A stretch of 64,000 nucleotides of DNA from Zopfochytrium polystomum (Eukaryota > Chytridiomycota > Chytridiomycetes > Chytridiales > Chytridiaceae). The position numbers and the translations under genes are program-made. Positions 38,270 through 49,159 of the stretch are shown piece by piece. The notes beneath the pieces were generated by a model. It searched no databases. It was not told the DNA's origin and worked only from the letters and a program-made list of their open reading frames with translations. The DNA is taken from the NCBI GenBank assembly GCA_025765615.1, contig JAIVFJ010000014.1:186001-250000 (forward strand). The letters are read 5' to 3'. Position 1 is the first letter of the stretch. Every line of letters starts with the position of its first letter.

Positions 38270-40685
38270 ATGGCAACCCGCCAAAGAAAGAAAAAACAAA
38301 GCGAAAGCACACCCCGTCAGTTTTCGCAATCAATCGAGATAGATATCCACACGGTAATTCATTCTCGTCGTGCCTGCCCTCCTCCCTGTCTGCGGCCCCT
38401 CCCTTCTTCCCCTTTCCTTCGCCTTTCTCCTTCCCCCTTGACGCCCAAACTACCTGCCCCCTCCTCATCAATAATCCCGCCTGCTCTGCTGCCTGCCTAA
38501 TCGAGCGTTCCCCCACCACAGGAGGAGCGTGCGATTCACACCGGACTCGACGACGACAACTCCTTCAGCTTCTCGCAGAACGACAAACAACGTTGTTCGT
38601 TCCTTCCATCCATCCATCCTTACCTGTCGGAAAAGACCTGGTCAAGACTGAGTTTGCTCCGCCAACTGCCAGGCTGGATCGCCTGAATCCCCTGCCATTC
38701 TGGAACCACCATTACACTCCCTCCACTCTTGCTCAGCTCTCGGTGCGTGGCCATTGTCCCTTTATCTGCGATTGAGATTTTTCGTGGGTGGCTCTTGGCA
38801 CCGTCACTCATTTACATCATCTCACCTTTTCGCAGGCCAATCGTGCCATGGCCTCATCTATCCCTTTGAAGGGATTATCAGCAGTCTCTTGCGAGCACCA
38901 GCCAATGCGTCGTTATAAAGATTCGAGTCTAGACAACTACAGGCCTTCAAGTACTGTCAGCACCGCATCCTCCTTCCGCCAATACCCGTTCCCCCCTGTT
39001 CCGACCAGCTTCGCCACAGTCACCTCCACCGCTCGAGCGACACTCTCACATTCCTCTTCAAGTCCACCGCTTCCAGCTCGCCAACGCGCCGCCCACTCCT
39101 TGCGGACAGCCGCGTTATGTATCTTTGCGTTCCTGGCGAGTTCTGTTGTCGCCGACGATGGGGGAGATCCTATCCTAACAAATGGACCTGACTCAGGTAT
39201 CGTGTTAATTTGCCATCAGTTCACATCCCTGTGTGTTCGCTAAACTGAACGAAAAAAGCCAAACCAACGTTCCAGCTTTTATCAAACTGTGTCAGACAGT
39301 CTGGAACTTATTTGGAAGTAGGAAATCAGTCTGCACTCACTTGGGACGACTCCACCGTGGCGGCCGGTGATTCGGACTTCAATGTTGGCTTTGTGGTACG
39401 TTTGAAGGGGTCGCTCACTTTGATCTCACGGCACTTTCTTAAGGGACCGGACAGTGTTTTCCATGCCCTGCTATCGCCCGCAAATAACGCATCGTTTTCT
39501 GTCGCTTCGAAGACCTGGCCATTCAAAGTTCCTGATCTGTCCAATGACAATGAAGTCAGCTTCACACTGACAGGAACATATCTCGCGTCGCCGTCGGGGA
39601 CTATATCTGGAGTGACTCCTGGCGCGCTCACGTCCCTAGTTCCTTTCACTGGTGTTCGATTCCTCCAACCCGGCGAGGATTGCCCCAGTGATCCATCCGA
39701 AACCATCAACATTTTGTACATTGTCCCGCCGATTCTCGCGTTTATTGTTCTGGTTCTTGTTGGTGTCCTCATCAGCTGGCTCTACAGAAGAAAACTCGAG
39801 AGACGGATGGCGAAAGGCAAAGCTTACGCTGACGGACCGAACAAGCCGGTTGAATCCCCGCCTTCTCCATTGTTGGCTTGGCTTTATCCAGCAGACCCTG
39901 AGGAGAACCCGTCAAAGAAAAGGTCGCGGCTATTCGGCAGATCATTTTCAAAGGCTGCAGCTGAAGACGAAGACATGGAGAAAGGGGACTCACCTGGCAC
40001 AAAGCCAGCGGCCGATGGAGAAAATTCATCGACCCACGTTGTCGCGGCCGACAACTTGTCCTCCGGCACGTCAGCCACCTCGACCCCATCTCTTACAAGC
40101 GCAGCTAGCAAGTCGACGAGCGGCAGCGGCGCCGCGGACTCGACGTCTTCATCAACCGCGGCAGTCAACGAAACGAGCCGGCCACCAGCAGCGGCAGCAG
40201 CACCCATCCTGTACGACTCGGACGAAGAGGAAGAAAGCACGGCGTACCGAATCGGGGCGGACGGGCGGAGGGTGCACCGCGTGCGTCTCGTGTACAGTGG
40301 AACGCCCGAGCGACACGTTGGCGGCTCCTCGTCGTGGCGGCCGCCGCAACCAGTCAACCAGCGTCACAAGGTCGTCTTCCCCCACGCCGCCGACAGCCCC
40401 GACGAGATGCGGATCGTCAGGGGAGAGGTCGTGATCGTTCAGCAGTACTTTGAGGACGGCTGGGTCCTCGCGAAGCGCGAGGCCCCGGCACGCGTCGCCG
40501 GCCAATCGACCCAGTCTCTGCCGACGCCAACTTGGAGCACCAAGAAAGGGAAAGAGACCGGGACAAAGGCGGCGGCCGCCGCCGCGACGAACCCATCCAC
40601 AAAGCAAGTCGGCGTGATCCCGTATCATTGCCTCCATGTTCTCCACGATGACGTCATTATGGTTTTCCCCGAGCGATATGTCTAG
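38270..40685 (+). CDS. Membrane protein with C-terminal SH3 domain
   Basis: ATG 38270 starts MATRQRKKKQSESTPRQF. Phase-compatible introns then give HLVKTEFAPPTARLDRL, YTPSTLAQLS and NRAMASSIPLKGL. A hydrophobic segment (TAALCIFAFLASSVV) is followed by an extracytoplasmic-looking domain with Asn-X-Ser/Thr sites (NQSALTWDD, NNASFSV). A clear transmembrane helix (ILAFIVLVLVGVLISWL) is capped by RRKLERR. A Ser/Thr/Ala-rich acidic cytosolic linker follows. The SH3 domain comes last: KVVFPHAADSPDEMRIVRG, VIVQQYFEDGWVLAKRE and GVIPYHCLHVL, with the YV end at 40683. The layout recalls fungal membrane SH3 proteins such as Fus1 or Sho1. The ligand is unknown. Confidence 0.75.
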
Positions 40686-41298
40686 TACAACACAACACCG
40701 AGAAACACAAAAAAAGACGCCAAAAAAAGAAACAAAGATGGCCCCTGTGGAAAAAATCGGTTTTATTTTTCCACTGCGAAGGGCCATCCCTGCCCAAACC
40801 CCAGTAAACAGTAAATCGTCTATGACGCGCCTCTGCCCCCCCCCTTTTTTTTTTGCACCCCCATTCCTCGGCCTCGCATTCCCGCACGCTTCGTTTGTCT
40901 CCCTTCCGTGTATGTTTGATGCTTTTCTCCTTCCCTTCCGAGGTGGGCTTTCTTTATATTTTCTTTTCGGGAGCTTGGGTGGTGCTGGTTGGGGTTTGTA
41001 CGTTGTAACGCCTCCGGGTTACTCGGTGAGTGGGTCTTATACATGTACAGTGTATTCCTTTGGGGCTCTATGCGGTTGATTGTCACTGAATTCAGCGGAA
41101 CCCCTCGGGCGAGTACACTTAAAAAAGTAGAGCATTGGTTTTTTTCTCTCTTGTTTCGTCACCACACGGACTAAAATACCACCTCTTTTTTGCGTATTTT
41201 CCCCCATTCTGTGGCGTCTTTGGACGAAATCGCGAAGCTTACGAAGGGTTGTGGCAATTGCTCCGTCAACATTTAAGCGGGGTCGCAAGCGCGCGCCG
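40686..41298. other. Intergenic stretch between convergent genes
   Basis: This region holds poly-A and poly-T patches near 40710-40735 and 40845-40855 and otherwise unique sequence. The short open frames on either strand lack protein-like composition. It should contain the 3' ends of both flanking genes. Confidence 0.5.
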
Positions 41299-43158
41299 TT
41301 ACCGACGTTTCCCCAATGCAGTGGCCAAGCAGTTCCCTGGTGGTTCACCCTCGTCTCGACCATTTGCTGTGGCAAGTGGCGACGAAGCACAGTCAGTTGT
41401 GACTGTAGGAGCAGAAGCACCAGCAGAACTCGCAGCGCCGTGCAGCAAGAGCAGCCGTTGGTGCTCCTTGGAGATGTCCTCCAAAGCCGCCACCCGCTCG
41501 ACCAAGCGCGCCACGGCCTCCTCCATCACCAGCCGCCACCTCGCCGCGGCAGCGGCCACGTCCGCCGCCCGCGCCCCGCCGCCCGCGCTCCCGTCCCCAT
41601 ACCCGGGCGCCGTCGCAGACACCGCGCCCCCCGCGTCGGAGAAGCTCTGCGCCCGACTCGCCGCGACGGACCCGGCCCGCGACGGCGCGGCGCTGCCGCA
41701 GCCGCCGCCGTTGAACCCCGCAGCGGACGAACGCGCCGTCGTCGGCCGCATCGAGTACTGCGTGCGCCGCCCGTTCCCCGACGGACTGCGGTCCAGCGGC
41801 GGCGGCGGCGGCGCCGTCGGCGTCTCTGCTGCCGACGCTGTTGCCGATGTCGCCGTCTGCGCCGGTCCTGCCGACGCAAGCGGCTCCGGCGCGGTTGCGG
41901 CGGTTGCGGCGATGCTGGCTCCGGCGGCGCGGGGGCGGCACCGGCTCTGCGGCTCGCGTAGACGCGTTGGGGCTGCGGGGCGGCGCGCGGCGGCGGCGGC
42001 GGCGGCTGCGGCGCTGGTCGCGGCCGGAGCGCGGCGCGATATGGGCGGCGCGCGGGCCGGATGCTGCCGCTGGTGGTTGTCGGGGAGCTGTGACGGCGTC
42101 GTTGGCGGGGGTGCTTGAAGGGGTGCGTCGGAGGGCAGTGGCGATGACGGTGACGGTGACGGCCGCTGTTGCGCGCGGTAATGAGATTGTGGCGGTGGCT
42201 GCTGCTCCGGCTGCGCCAGGTGCAGCTGCCGTTCTGCTGACGCGCTTGTGGGCGGCTGCTGCGCAGTGCTGGGCTGGGATCGCCCGCCGGACGGTATCGG
42301 CTGGGCGACTCTGGACGAAGATTGCTGGGTCAAACCGACCTTGCAGGTTGAGCGGGTCTGCGGCTGTGGGATGCGGGTTGGAGAGGGAAGGCGCGACGGC
42401 CGAAGCGGAGGAGTAGCCGCCGGCGGCTGTGGAGGAGGGCGGTTGCCGGTGACGTGGCTGGCCTTCGACTGAGTTTCAGTGATAGGTGCGTTTTCCGGAG
42501 GATCGACAGCCGACGAAAGTGGTGGGTCCTGACGATGAAAAGCCGGTGATATCTGCTCTCCACTAGGCGTGCCGGACGAGGCGGTGCTGGAAGGAAGGTT
42601 TGGAGCTCTTCGGCCCTGTGTAATCGATGTGTGCAAAGGATCGGCGGCACGTTTCGGAGAGTGTGCCCGTTCCGGTGGGGGTGACGGGCAAGCTCCGATT
42701 GGCAGCGGGCCGTTGATGTCGAGCAAAGAAAGGTCGTACTTGCGCAAGTCTGGCGGGGAAGGCAGATGTTCTTGAGGCCTGTGCCCAGTTTGCGCGAAGG
42801 ATGTGGGTGGGGATGGGCTGCCGGGTTCGGTTTCCGTAAGCAACATGATGGGCGTGGCCGGCGACGAAAAGCTGATGAGATTATTGTTCGTGACAGGAAG
42901 CTTGGATGAGGCAAGTCGCTGGATTGCCGCTACTGTGCATTGATTGATGGGAAAGGTTGTGGCATAGGTAAGGGGGACAGCCGATGGCGCAGAGGTGATA
43001 ATCGGGGAAGTTGGGAGGGCGAGCGCGGCGGCGACGACGGCAGTAGGAGAGGTGCATTTGGCAATGCGCTCGCGCAAGAGCTTTTCGACCACGTCGGCCG
43101 CGTAAGTCGACGGCTGGGCCGAAGGAAGTGTTGCATGCTGCGGCGGCGGCGGCGGCAT
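41299..43158 (-). CDS. Uncharacterised Pro/Ala-rich protein with C-terminal coiled coil
   Basis: This is one uninterrupted frame of 619 codons from ATG 43158 (MPPPPPQHATLPS...). I do not recognise it. A short, less biased N-terminal part has ADVVEKLLRERIAKCTS, AAIQRLASSKLPV and LRKYDLSLLDINGPLP. About 350 residues of Pro, Ser, Gln, Ala and Thr follow, including an alanine run. Near the end, AAAARWRLVMEEAVARL and VERVAALEDISKEHQRLL look like an amphipathic helix or coiled coil, which could dimerise. GC content is very high in the Ala-rich part. The unusual length of the frame and the structured ends support a real gene. Confidence 0.6.
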   Translation of the reverse strand: MPPPPPQHATLPSAQPSTYAADVVEKLLRERIAKCTSPTAVVAAALALPTSPIITSAPSAVPLTYATTFPINQCTVAAIQRLASSKLPVTNNNLISFSSPATPIMLLTETEPGSPSPPTSFAQTGHRPQEHLPSPPDLRKYDLSLLDINGPLPIGACPSPPPERAHSPKRAADPLHTSITQGRRAPNLPSSTASSGTPSGEQISPAFHRQDPPLSSAVDPPENAPITETQSKASHVTGNRPPPQPPAATPPLRPSRLPSPTRIPQPQTRSTCKVGLTQQSSSRVAQPIPSGGRSQPSTAQQPPTSASAERQLHLAQPEQQPPPQSHYRAQQRPSPSPSSPLPSDAPLQAPPPTTPSQLPDNHQRQHPARAPPISRRAPAATSAAAAAAAAARRPAAPTRLREPQSRCRPRAAGASIAATAATAPEPLASAGPAQTATSATASAAETPTAPPPPPLDRSPSGNGRRTQYSMRPTTARSSAAGFNGGGCGSAAPSRAGSVAASRAQSFSDAGGAVSATAPGYGDGSAGGGARAADVAAAAARWRLVMEEAVARLVERVAALEDISKEHQRLLLLHGAASSAGASAPTVTTDCASSPLATANGRDEGEPPGNCLATALGKRR

Positions 43159-43333
43159 CGTGGTCGTCAGGCCCGTCGGCGATGCGATGCGATGCCTCTG
43201 CTACCGTGTGTAGTAATACTTGGTGCTTTAAATTTTCTATTTTTTGACACCACAGGCCGAGACACGTGGCGTTGTTGGGCCACGTCAGCGAAAACCGAGA
43301 CAATGCGAGACATACGGAGGCAGAAAGAGAGAA

Positions 43334-43395
<62 letters not shown>

Positions 43396-44258
43396 TAAGA
43401 CTTTGCAAGCTCTCTCGGTCTTGCTCCCGCATCCAGCTCCGTGCGGGTGGATGCCCGCAACGAAAGTGCCTTCTTTGTTCGGTTTATTGCAATGAGAGCG
43501 TTTTTTTTGGCTTGAGTAATGGGATAACACTTCTTCCCAATCAGAGGGCGAGCCCTCTGATTGGGAAGATGAGCCCCTCGTTTCCTGGGAAGTCGAACCC
43601 CTAGGAAGCCGAAACGAAGATGGTGGTCCACCTGGTGATGAGAATGCTCCGACTGGAAGTGTGTAGGTGAAGAGTTCGAGAGCTTGCAGCTCGCACTGAC
43701 GCCTGCGTGCTTCTTATACCTTGCTCTCCGTCGCCACGCCACACTCGCCGCACTTCGTCTGGCTAGTGGTGACTCACTTGGAGGATTTTATGATGAAAAC
43801 TTGGCTTTGCGGTCAAAGCTGTTGCGGTGGAGAAGCCGTATCACACAAAGCACTTGGATCCGTTCAATTGCAAGGCCGAGGCCAGTTCGACTGGTGTTAA
43901 ATATAAATTCAAATCTAATTTCCCTTTCATGACTCGGCCTGATGAGTATATGGCACTTGTATCCCATTTACAATTCAATGTCCAACCCTGTGATGACTTC
44001 GTGTCAGGCATAACAGGCGCCATCCCTGGGCAAGTACGTGCATTGATTCCTTACCTCCATAGGCTTCTGAAATTATTTATGGGCAATTGATGCCAGTATC
44101 GTTGACACAGAATGCTGGTGGGCAACCAACTGCGCGCAACCGGATCCAGTTCTCCAGCGCAAGCGCATATTTAAGCTTCTAAATTTTTTTCTTCTTCTTT
44201 TGTCGTCTGTTTTCTTGTTTGCCTTTTTTCAATCTCTCTCTGTCAAGCTGAGCACACG
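43159..44258. other. Intergenic region with (GA)n run and hairpin; no clear gene
   Basis: A pure GA run fills about 43321-43393. A near-perfect palindrome lies at 43532-43569 and is listed separately. Small frames at 43684-43932 and 43827-44090 have a mixed amino-acid composition, but I recognise nothing in them. They could be remnants or exons of an unknown gene. Confidence 0.45.
43532..43569. repeat. Perfect 18-bp inverted repeat with 2-base spacer
   Basis: The left arm is 43532-43549 (TCTTCCCAATCAGAGGGC) and the right arm 43552-43569 is its exact reverse complement. Only GA (43550-43551) lies between. It would form a strong cruciform or RNA hairpin. Confidence 0.95.
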
Positions 44259-45664
44259 ATGTGGCCGTCCATTGCCACCTCACATCGACACGGGGCGGGG
44301 CACAACGGCTTTGGCGGCAGCTGCGATGGGGGCAGCGAGGAGGGCGGCCTGGTGAAAGTGCTCCTGGGCGCGTTCATCACCACCGGAATCATGCTGTCCT
44401 ACATCCCCCAGGTTCGCGCGAGCAACCATCCCCCCGTCCTGCAATCCCTCCGCCCCATATGCTGCAGCGCCTGCTTAGCCACCTTGATCCCTCCCTAACT
44501 CCGCAACCCAACCCCACCTCGCCCCAGGTTTCCAAGTTGATCAAGACGAAATCGAGTCTCGGCATCTCGGTCTGGTTCCTTCTGCTGGGCAGCATTGGCG
44601 GTGGTGCGACAATAGGCAACATTGTGATCATGCAAGCACCTGCTGTGAGTCGTTTTTTTCGGCACCACCCAACGAATGGGTGAAGTAGCATGACGCTGAC
44701 TGCCGCGCGCTCTCCCCTCGCTCGAAAACCTTCAACAAGGTTGCCTGCTGCTTTACAGAGGTTTGCAAATCTCTTTGTTTCGCGACTCGCTCTTGCGGAG
44801 CAGCTTCCTGATTTCATTAAATCGAACTCCCTGCCTTCTTGGTGAACCGCGACCGACTCAACAGTGGAGCGCACGGGTGTGCTTCGAGAACACGCTCGGC
44901 ATCACTCAAGTTTTCACTCAGTTCTTCTGCTTTCATATGATGTAAGAGTTGGGATTGGGAGGCGGCGTGTTTCCCGGTGACGTCCGCGTCCGCAGCTGAC
45001 ACTCCTCCCATCAGCATCGTCCTGTTCTACGTTTACTTCCCAAAGCACCACGCCGATCCTTCAGACCCGCACGGCCACCGGAACGCAGCCTGGCGTGAAG
45101 CCGTCCACGTTTTGTACGTTATTATTGCTTGGCTAGGGCTCGTTGTGCTGGCGGATGTGATCGCCTTGCACATTGCAGAGGATATTCGGCTGGGAATTGC
45201 AACCTTGTTTGGCTTTACTGGTGTTGTGACTTCGTTCATTCAGTTTCTGCCGCAGATCTGGACGACTTTCAAATTGAAGGTGAGCAAGATCCTCGCCGAC
45301 TGTGCCGCTGAAACATTTCCCGCAGACCGTTGGAGTTCTTAGCATCCCTACGATGGCAATGCAAGCACCAGGTAATTGCCCTCCGTTGCGCAGCTTTGTG
45401 GACTTGCTTTGACTAAAATATGTGTGCGTTTTGAAAGGATCGCTCCTGTTTGTGTACTCAATTTATCTCCAGCCGGGCACAAATTGGACCTCATGGATTT
45501 CGTTCCTCGCTGCCGGCATCCTGCAAGGCGTCCTTTTGGTCATGTGCTTGTACTTCAAGCATCATCCTTACGAGCCACTGCACAGGGAGGATGCACCAGA
45601 GAGGGCTCCTTTGTTGCAAAGCCCGCCGACAGGAAGCTCTATTGTTATTGAGGATGACGTGTGA
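44259..45664 (+). CDS. PQ-loop repeat membrane protein
   Basis: PQ-loop (SWEET/cystinosin-like) proteins have seven transmembrane helices and two PQ motifs and usually move amino acids or other small solutes across vacuolar/lysosomal membranes. Here ATG 44259 leads to LVKVLLGAFITTGIMLSYIP, the first PQ loop (YIPQ spliced to VSKLIKTKSSLGISVWF) and LLLGSIGGGATIGNIVIM. Further exons give CFENTLGITQVFTQFFCF, IVLFYVYFP, VLYVIIAWLGLVVLADVI and the second PQ loop (FIQFLPQIWTTFKLK spliced to TVGVLSIPTMAMQAPG). YSIYLQPGTNWTSWISFLAA and a last helix follow. The tail contains ERAPLLQSP, an acidic/dileucine-like vacuolar sorting signal. The stop is at 45662-45664. The substrate is not predictable. Confidence 0.85.
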
Positions 45665-45686
45665 ATTGAATTTATTGATTTTAATT

Positions 45687-48600
45687 TCAATCATGTCCGA
45701 GTACCAAAGCTGTGCGGCATGGAATATAAACCTGGGTGGTTGTGCAGTTAGTCAGCGGACACTTTCGATGCGACAGTGTAAAGACGACAAACAGCAACTA
45801 CCTGGATGTAGTTGCGTCTGTCACACCAAGGCTCATCCACTGGGAAGTAGCGGCCAGTGGGATCGACGCGGCCGTGACCGCCAAAGTCCTTTGAGTCTGA
45901 GTCCAGCACAATCGAGTGCCTGGAACGAGGCCTTCGATGAGCTCAAACAGAATCATACGCCGAAAAACATTCCTTACGGAGTGCTCCAAGACGTTCCGAT
46001 ACGATAATCGGTGTAGCTCTTTGTGGGGTGGAAGTTGAAAATCCACAAGAGTCCTCCGCGTTCGAAAGCAATGACTTTATCTCCCTCGTGCTTGAGGCTC
46101 ACGAACTGGATGCGACAGGAATTGAATCAGTCAACGAGAACGCTACACAAGCGATTCCGTCACCTGACTTGCTGCCAGCCATTGGTATTGGGACTCAAGA
46201 CTGTGCATAGCCTTGTCGAAAGCAGCCAAATATTTGTAACGCAGAAGATGATCGTCCACCAGGTTGTACTGACGACGGGCATAGTGGAAGCTATGATGAA
46301 GTGGGGAGGCTGCCATCAGTTTTCGAAGGAGAGGAAAGACTTTTGGTGACCGTACCTGCTGTTGTTGCCTTCTCGAGGAAAATCCTTCGGGCAAAAAGAG
46401 AGCACCGTCAATAGTTGCAAAATAGGTTGTGGTTTGTGGGGGCGTTACCAGCCACTCCGGGTGTCCGAATTCGTTCCCCATAAAATTCAAGTAACCTTCG
46501 CCACCCAACCCATACGTTACAAGGCTGTGGAGAAATGTTAAGGTGCAATTTGAGAAATCCGTTCAACAAACCGAATCATCTTGTGCAAGGCTATTCCGCG
46601 GTCGATGATTGGGGTGAGCGGCGAGAGCACCGACATGTACTCATACATCTCCTTGTCCATGAGCCAAAAGGCGAGAGTTTTGTCACCGACCAGGGCCTGG
46701 TCGTGACTCTCTGCGTACGCGACAGTCCCTTCCTTTGCGACGTTCAGAAACCTCCTGAGGTGCAACAAAATCCAACTTACCTTCCACCGTCGATTTTCCA
46801 GAGTGAAAACAATGCTCCCCATGTCCCAGTCGCCATCCTTCGAAAAGGAAGGGGTCGCATTTTTAGTGTCGATATAACCGAAACGCCCAACTAATGTTTA
46901 CCTGCTTTTCTTTCAGAAGCTTGATCCACATGTCCGGAATCGCCATGCCGAGTCGATAGTCGAAGCCAATGCCGCCTTCTTCCATTCGCCGGCAAAGCGT
47001 GGGCATACCGGAGACATCTGGGAACGAACAGCGTTAACAAGATTTACTCTCGTAATAGTTTGGAAGAGAAAATCACAATCAACTGACCCTCCGCGATCGT
47101 GATGATATGTGGGTACATATCGTGCATGATTTTGTTTGCCTAATTAGGAGGAACAACGCATCAAGCGCAATCATTCAAAAGACACATCCAGCACAAGCTA
47201 TACCAGCATCAAGTACACGACAGCCTCGACGTCGACTTGATCGCCAAAGTATTCGTGGTAGCCCCCACTGAAACCGGTGCCAATGCCGTGGTGAAGGTAG
47301 AGCATGCTAGTGACGGCATCGAATCTGAAACCGTCGAATTTGTATTCCTCGAGCCAGTATCGCAGGTTTGACAAAAGAAACCGCATGACTTCGTGCTGGG
47401 AGTAATTGAAAAGTCTGAAGAGTGCATGATGGAGAGGATAGAGGGAGTTTTCGGCGTTATCAAACTGAATTGAACTGATCGGTGACACAAACGAACCGGC
47501 TGTCCCAAAGCTCGTGCTGTCCCTTCGGTCCATCATGGAAATATTGGTGATCTGAAAATTTTGGCATGATCAGAGCGGCCAGCAAAAAGACGATTTGCGC
47601 GACAACTTACTAGTGCCGTCGAATTGATTTAAACCGTCCAGCACATTTTTGGACGTGTGTGAGTGAACGACATCCAATAAAACCGTTACGCCGTATCCAT
47701 GTGCCGTGTCAATCAGTCTCTTCAGATCATCCGGAGTTCCTTTAGAATCGCGCAAATTATGGCTCAGCAGACGAAGGAAAAAGTCAGGCAGACTTGCCGT
47801 ATCTACTTGACGGCGCGTAAAAGTTCGTTACTTGGTACCCAAAGCTTGCGTAATAAGGGTGCTCCATTATGCCCATCAACTGAATGACGTTGTAGCCGAG
47901 GCCCACAATTCGAGGAAGAACATTGTCGGTGAACTCGTTGTACGTAGCGACTCGAGGCTCCGGGCTGGCAATGCCCACTTTAATGAGAGAACGGTTACTA
48001 TACACTGCAGTCCGCGTCGTAGGGATCAAGTCGCACCATGGGATTCATATATGCGGACAGTCTTCGGGCGAGGTGGAGACGGATGCACGAAGGTGTACGA
48101 TTCCGGCGGATGCCAGAACACGCCCTCATAGGTCGGACTTATCGACAAGTCTTGAGTCGCACGACGAATGTACGCTGGGATTCGCTCGATGCGCTCACCA
48201 GTCGGAGTAATCATTGAAATCTGCGTAAACCGACCTATAATGAGAAGCCCGCTAGGCAAGTTGGAAACAGGAGCCGTTGAACCGAACCTTGATTTTGGAG
48301 TCGTGCGGAATAGCCAACTCTCCGGACGGTAGGTTGGGGAGAAATATCTCCCAAACACCGAAGTCGTTTTTCACCATTGGGTGGCTGTCCCGGCTCCAGT
48401 CGTCTGGATGTGCAATGGTAAAAACGTCAATCGCACGGGCGGAATCGGCAAGAGACGTGCTGGCGGGGATCATCTACTCAACTGAAGTCTCCGACAAGAA
48501 ACGCTTCCTTCACCGCTGGCGCCCACTCGCGGTACGTGATCCCAGCGTCGGAAACATTGAATCCGAAGCGACGGTAGCCCTTTGTGAAGTTTTCAACGCC

Positions 48601-48920
48601 GTTCTCGGTTTCATCGATTTTGCGAAGCCAGGAATGGGCAAGGTCAAGCCTGCAAGTGGAACCGAGGTGAGCATCAATCAGTGTGCCATCGCGCGCCTCG
48701 CATGGGGGCACAGCCCAGGCCACCCCTCTCGGTTGCGCCTCTGCAGCCTCTCCCCCCACGACGACGCGTTTTCGCTGCTGGAGGCGGCGGGCTGTGCGGG
48801 GGTGGAGGAAGCGGGGGAGCGGACTTGCCTGTGGCGAAGAGCGTCTTTGTATGGCGACAGGTACGGATCGTCGACTACCACGGCGAGCTCCTGCACGGAA
48901 GCGTCAGGCTGAGTGGTCAT
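45687..48920 (-). CDS. GLC3: 1,4-alpha-glucan (glycogen) branching enzyme
   Basis: This glycoside hydrolase family 13 enzyme makes the alpha-1,6 branches of glycogen. From ATG 48920 ([20 protein letters not shown]) the spliced protein has the CBM48 part ([48 protein letters not shown]). The catalytic barrel follows: [33 protein letters not shown] (nucleophile Asp), [20 protein letters not shown] with the downstream catalytic region, and [19 protein letters not shown]. The end carries [30 protein letters not shown] and a last exon [14 protein letters not shown]. The stop TGA is at 45687-45689. More than ten short introns are present. This matches eukaryotic GBE1/Glc3 throughout. Confidence 0.95.
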
Positions 48921-49124
48921 GCTGTTGTGGTTGGAGACTGTGTAAATATAAAACGAATAAAAAAAAAAAAAAAAAGAAAGCCCATCAGAGTCACCCACAA
49001 AAACAAATTCCAACAAAAAAAAGAAAAAAAGAAAGAGAAAAAACTCTCGTTCTGTCTCTGTTTCTCTCTCTCTTGTCTTCTTGTTGGCATCGATTGCAAA
49101 ACCCCCCCAACCGTCAAACGACAG

Positions 49125-49159
<35 letters not shown>

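Noticed and set aside
43684..44090. Two overlapping small frames as a gene
   Set aside because: Not recognisable, and no clear exon joins; kept only as a note in the intergenic entry.
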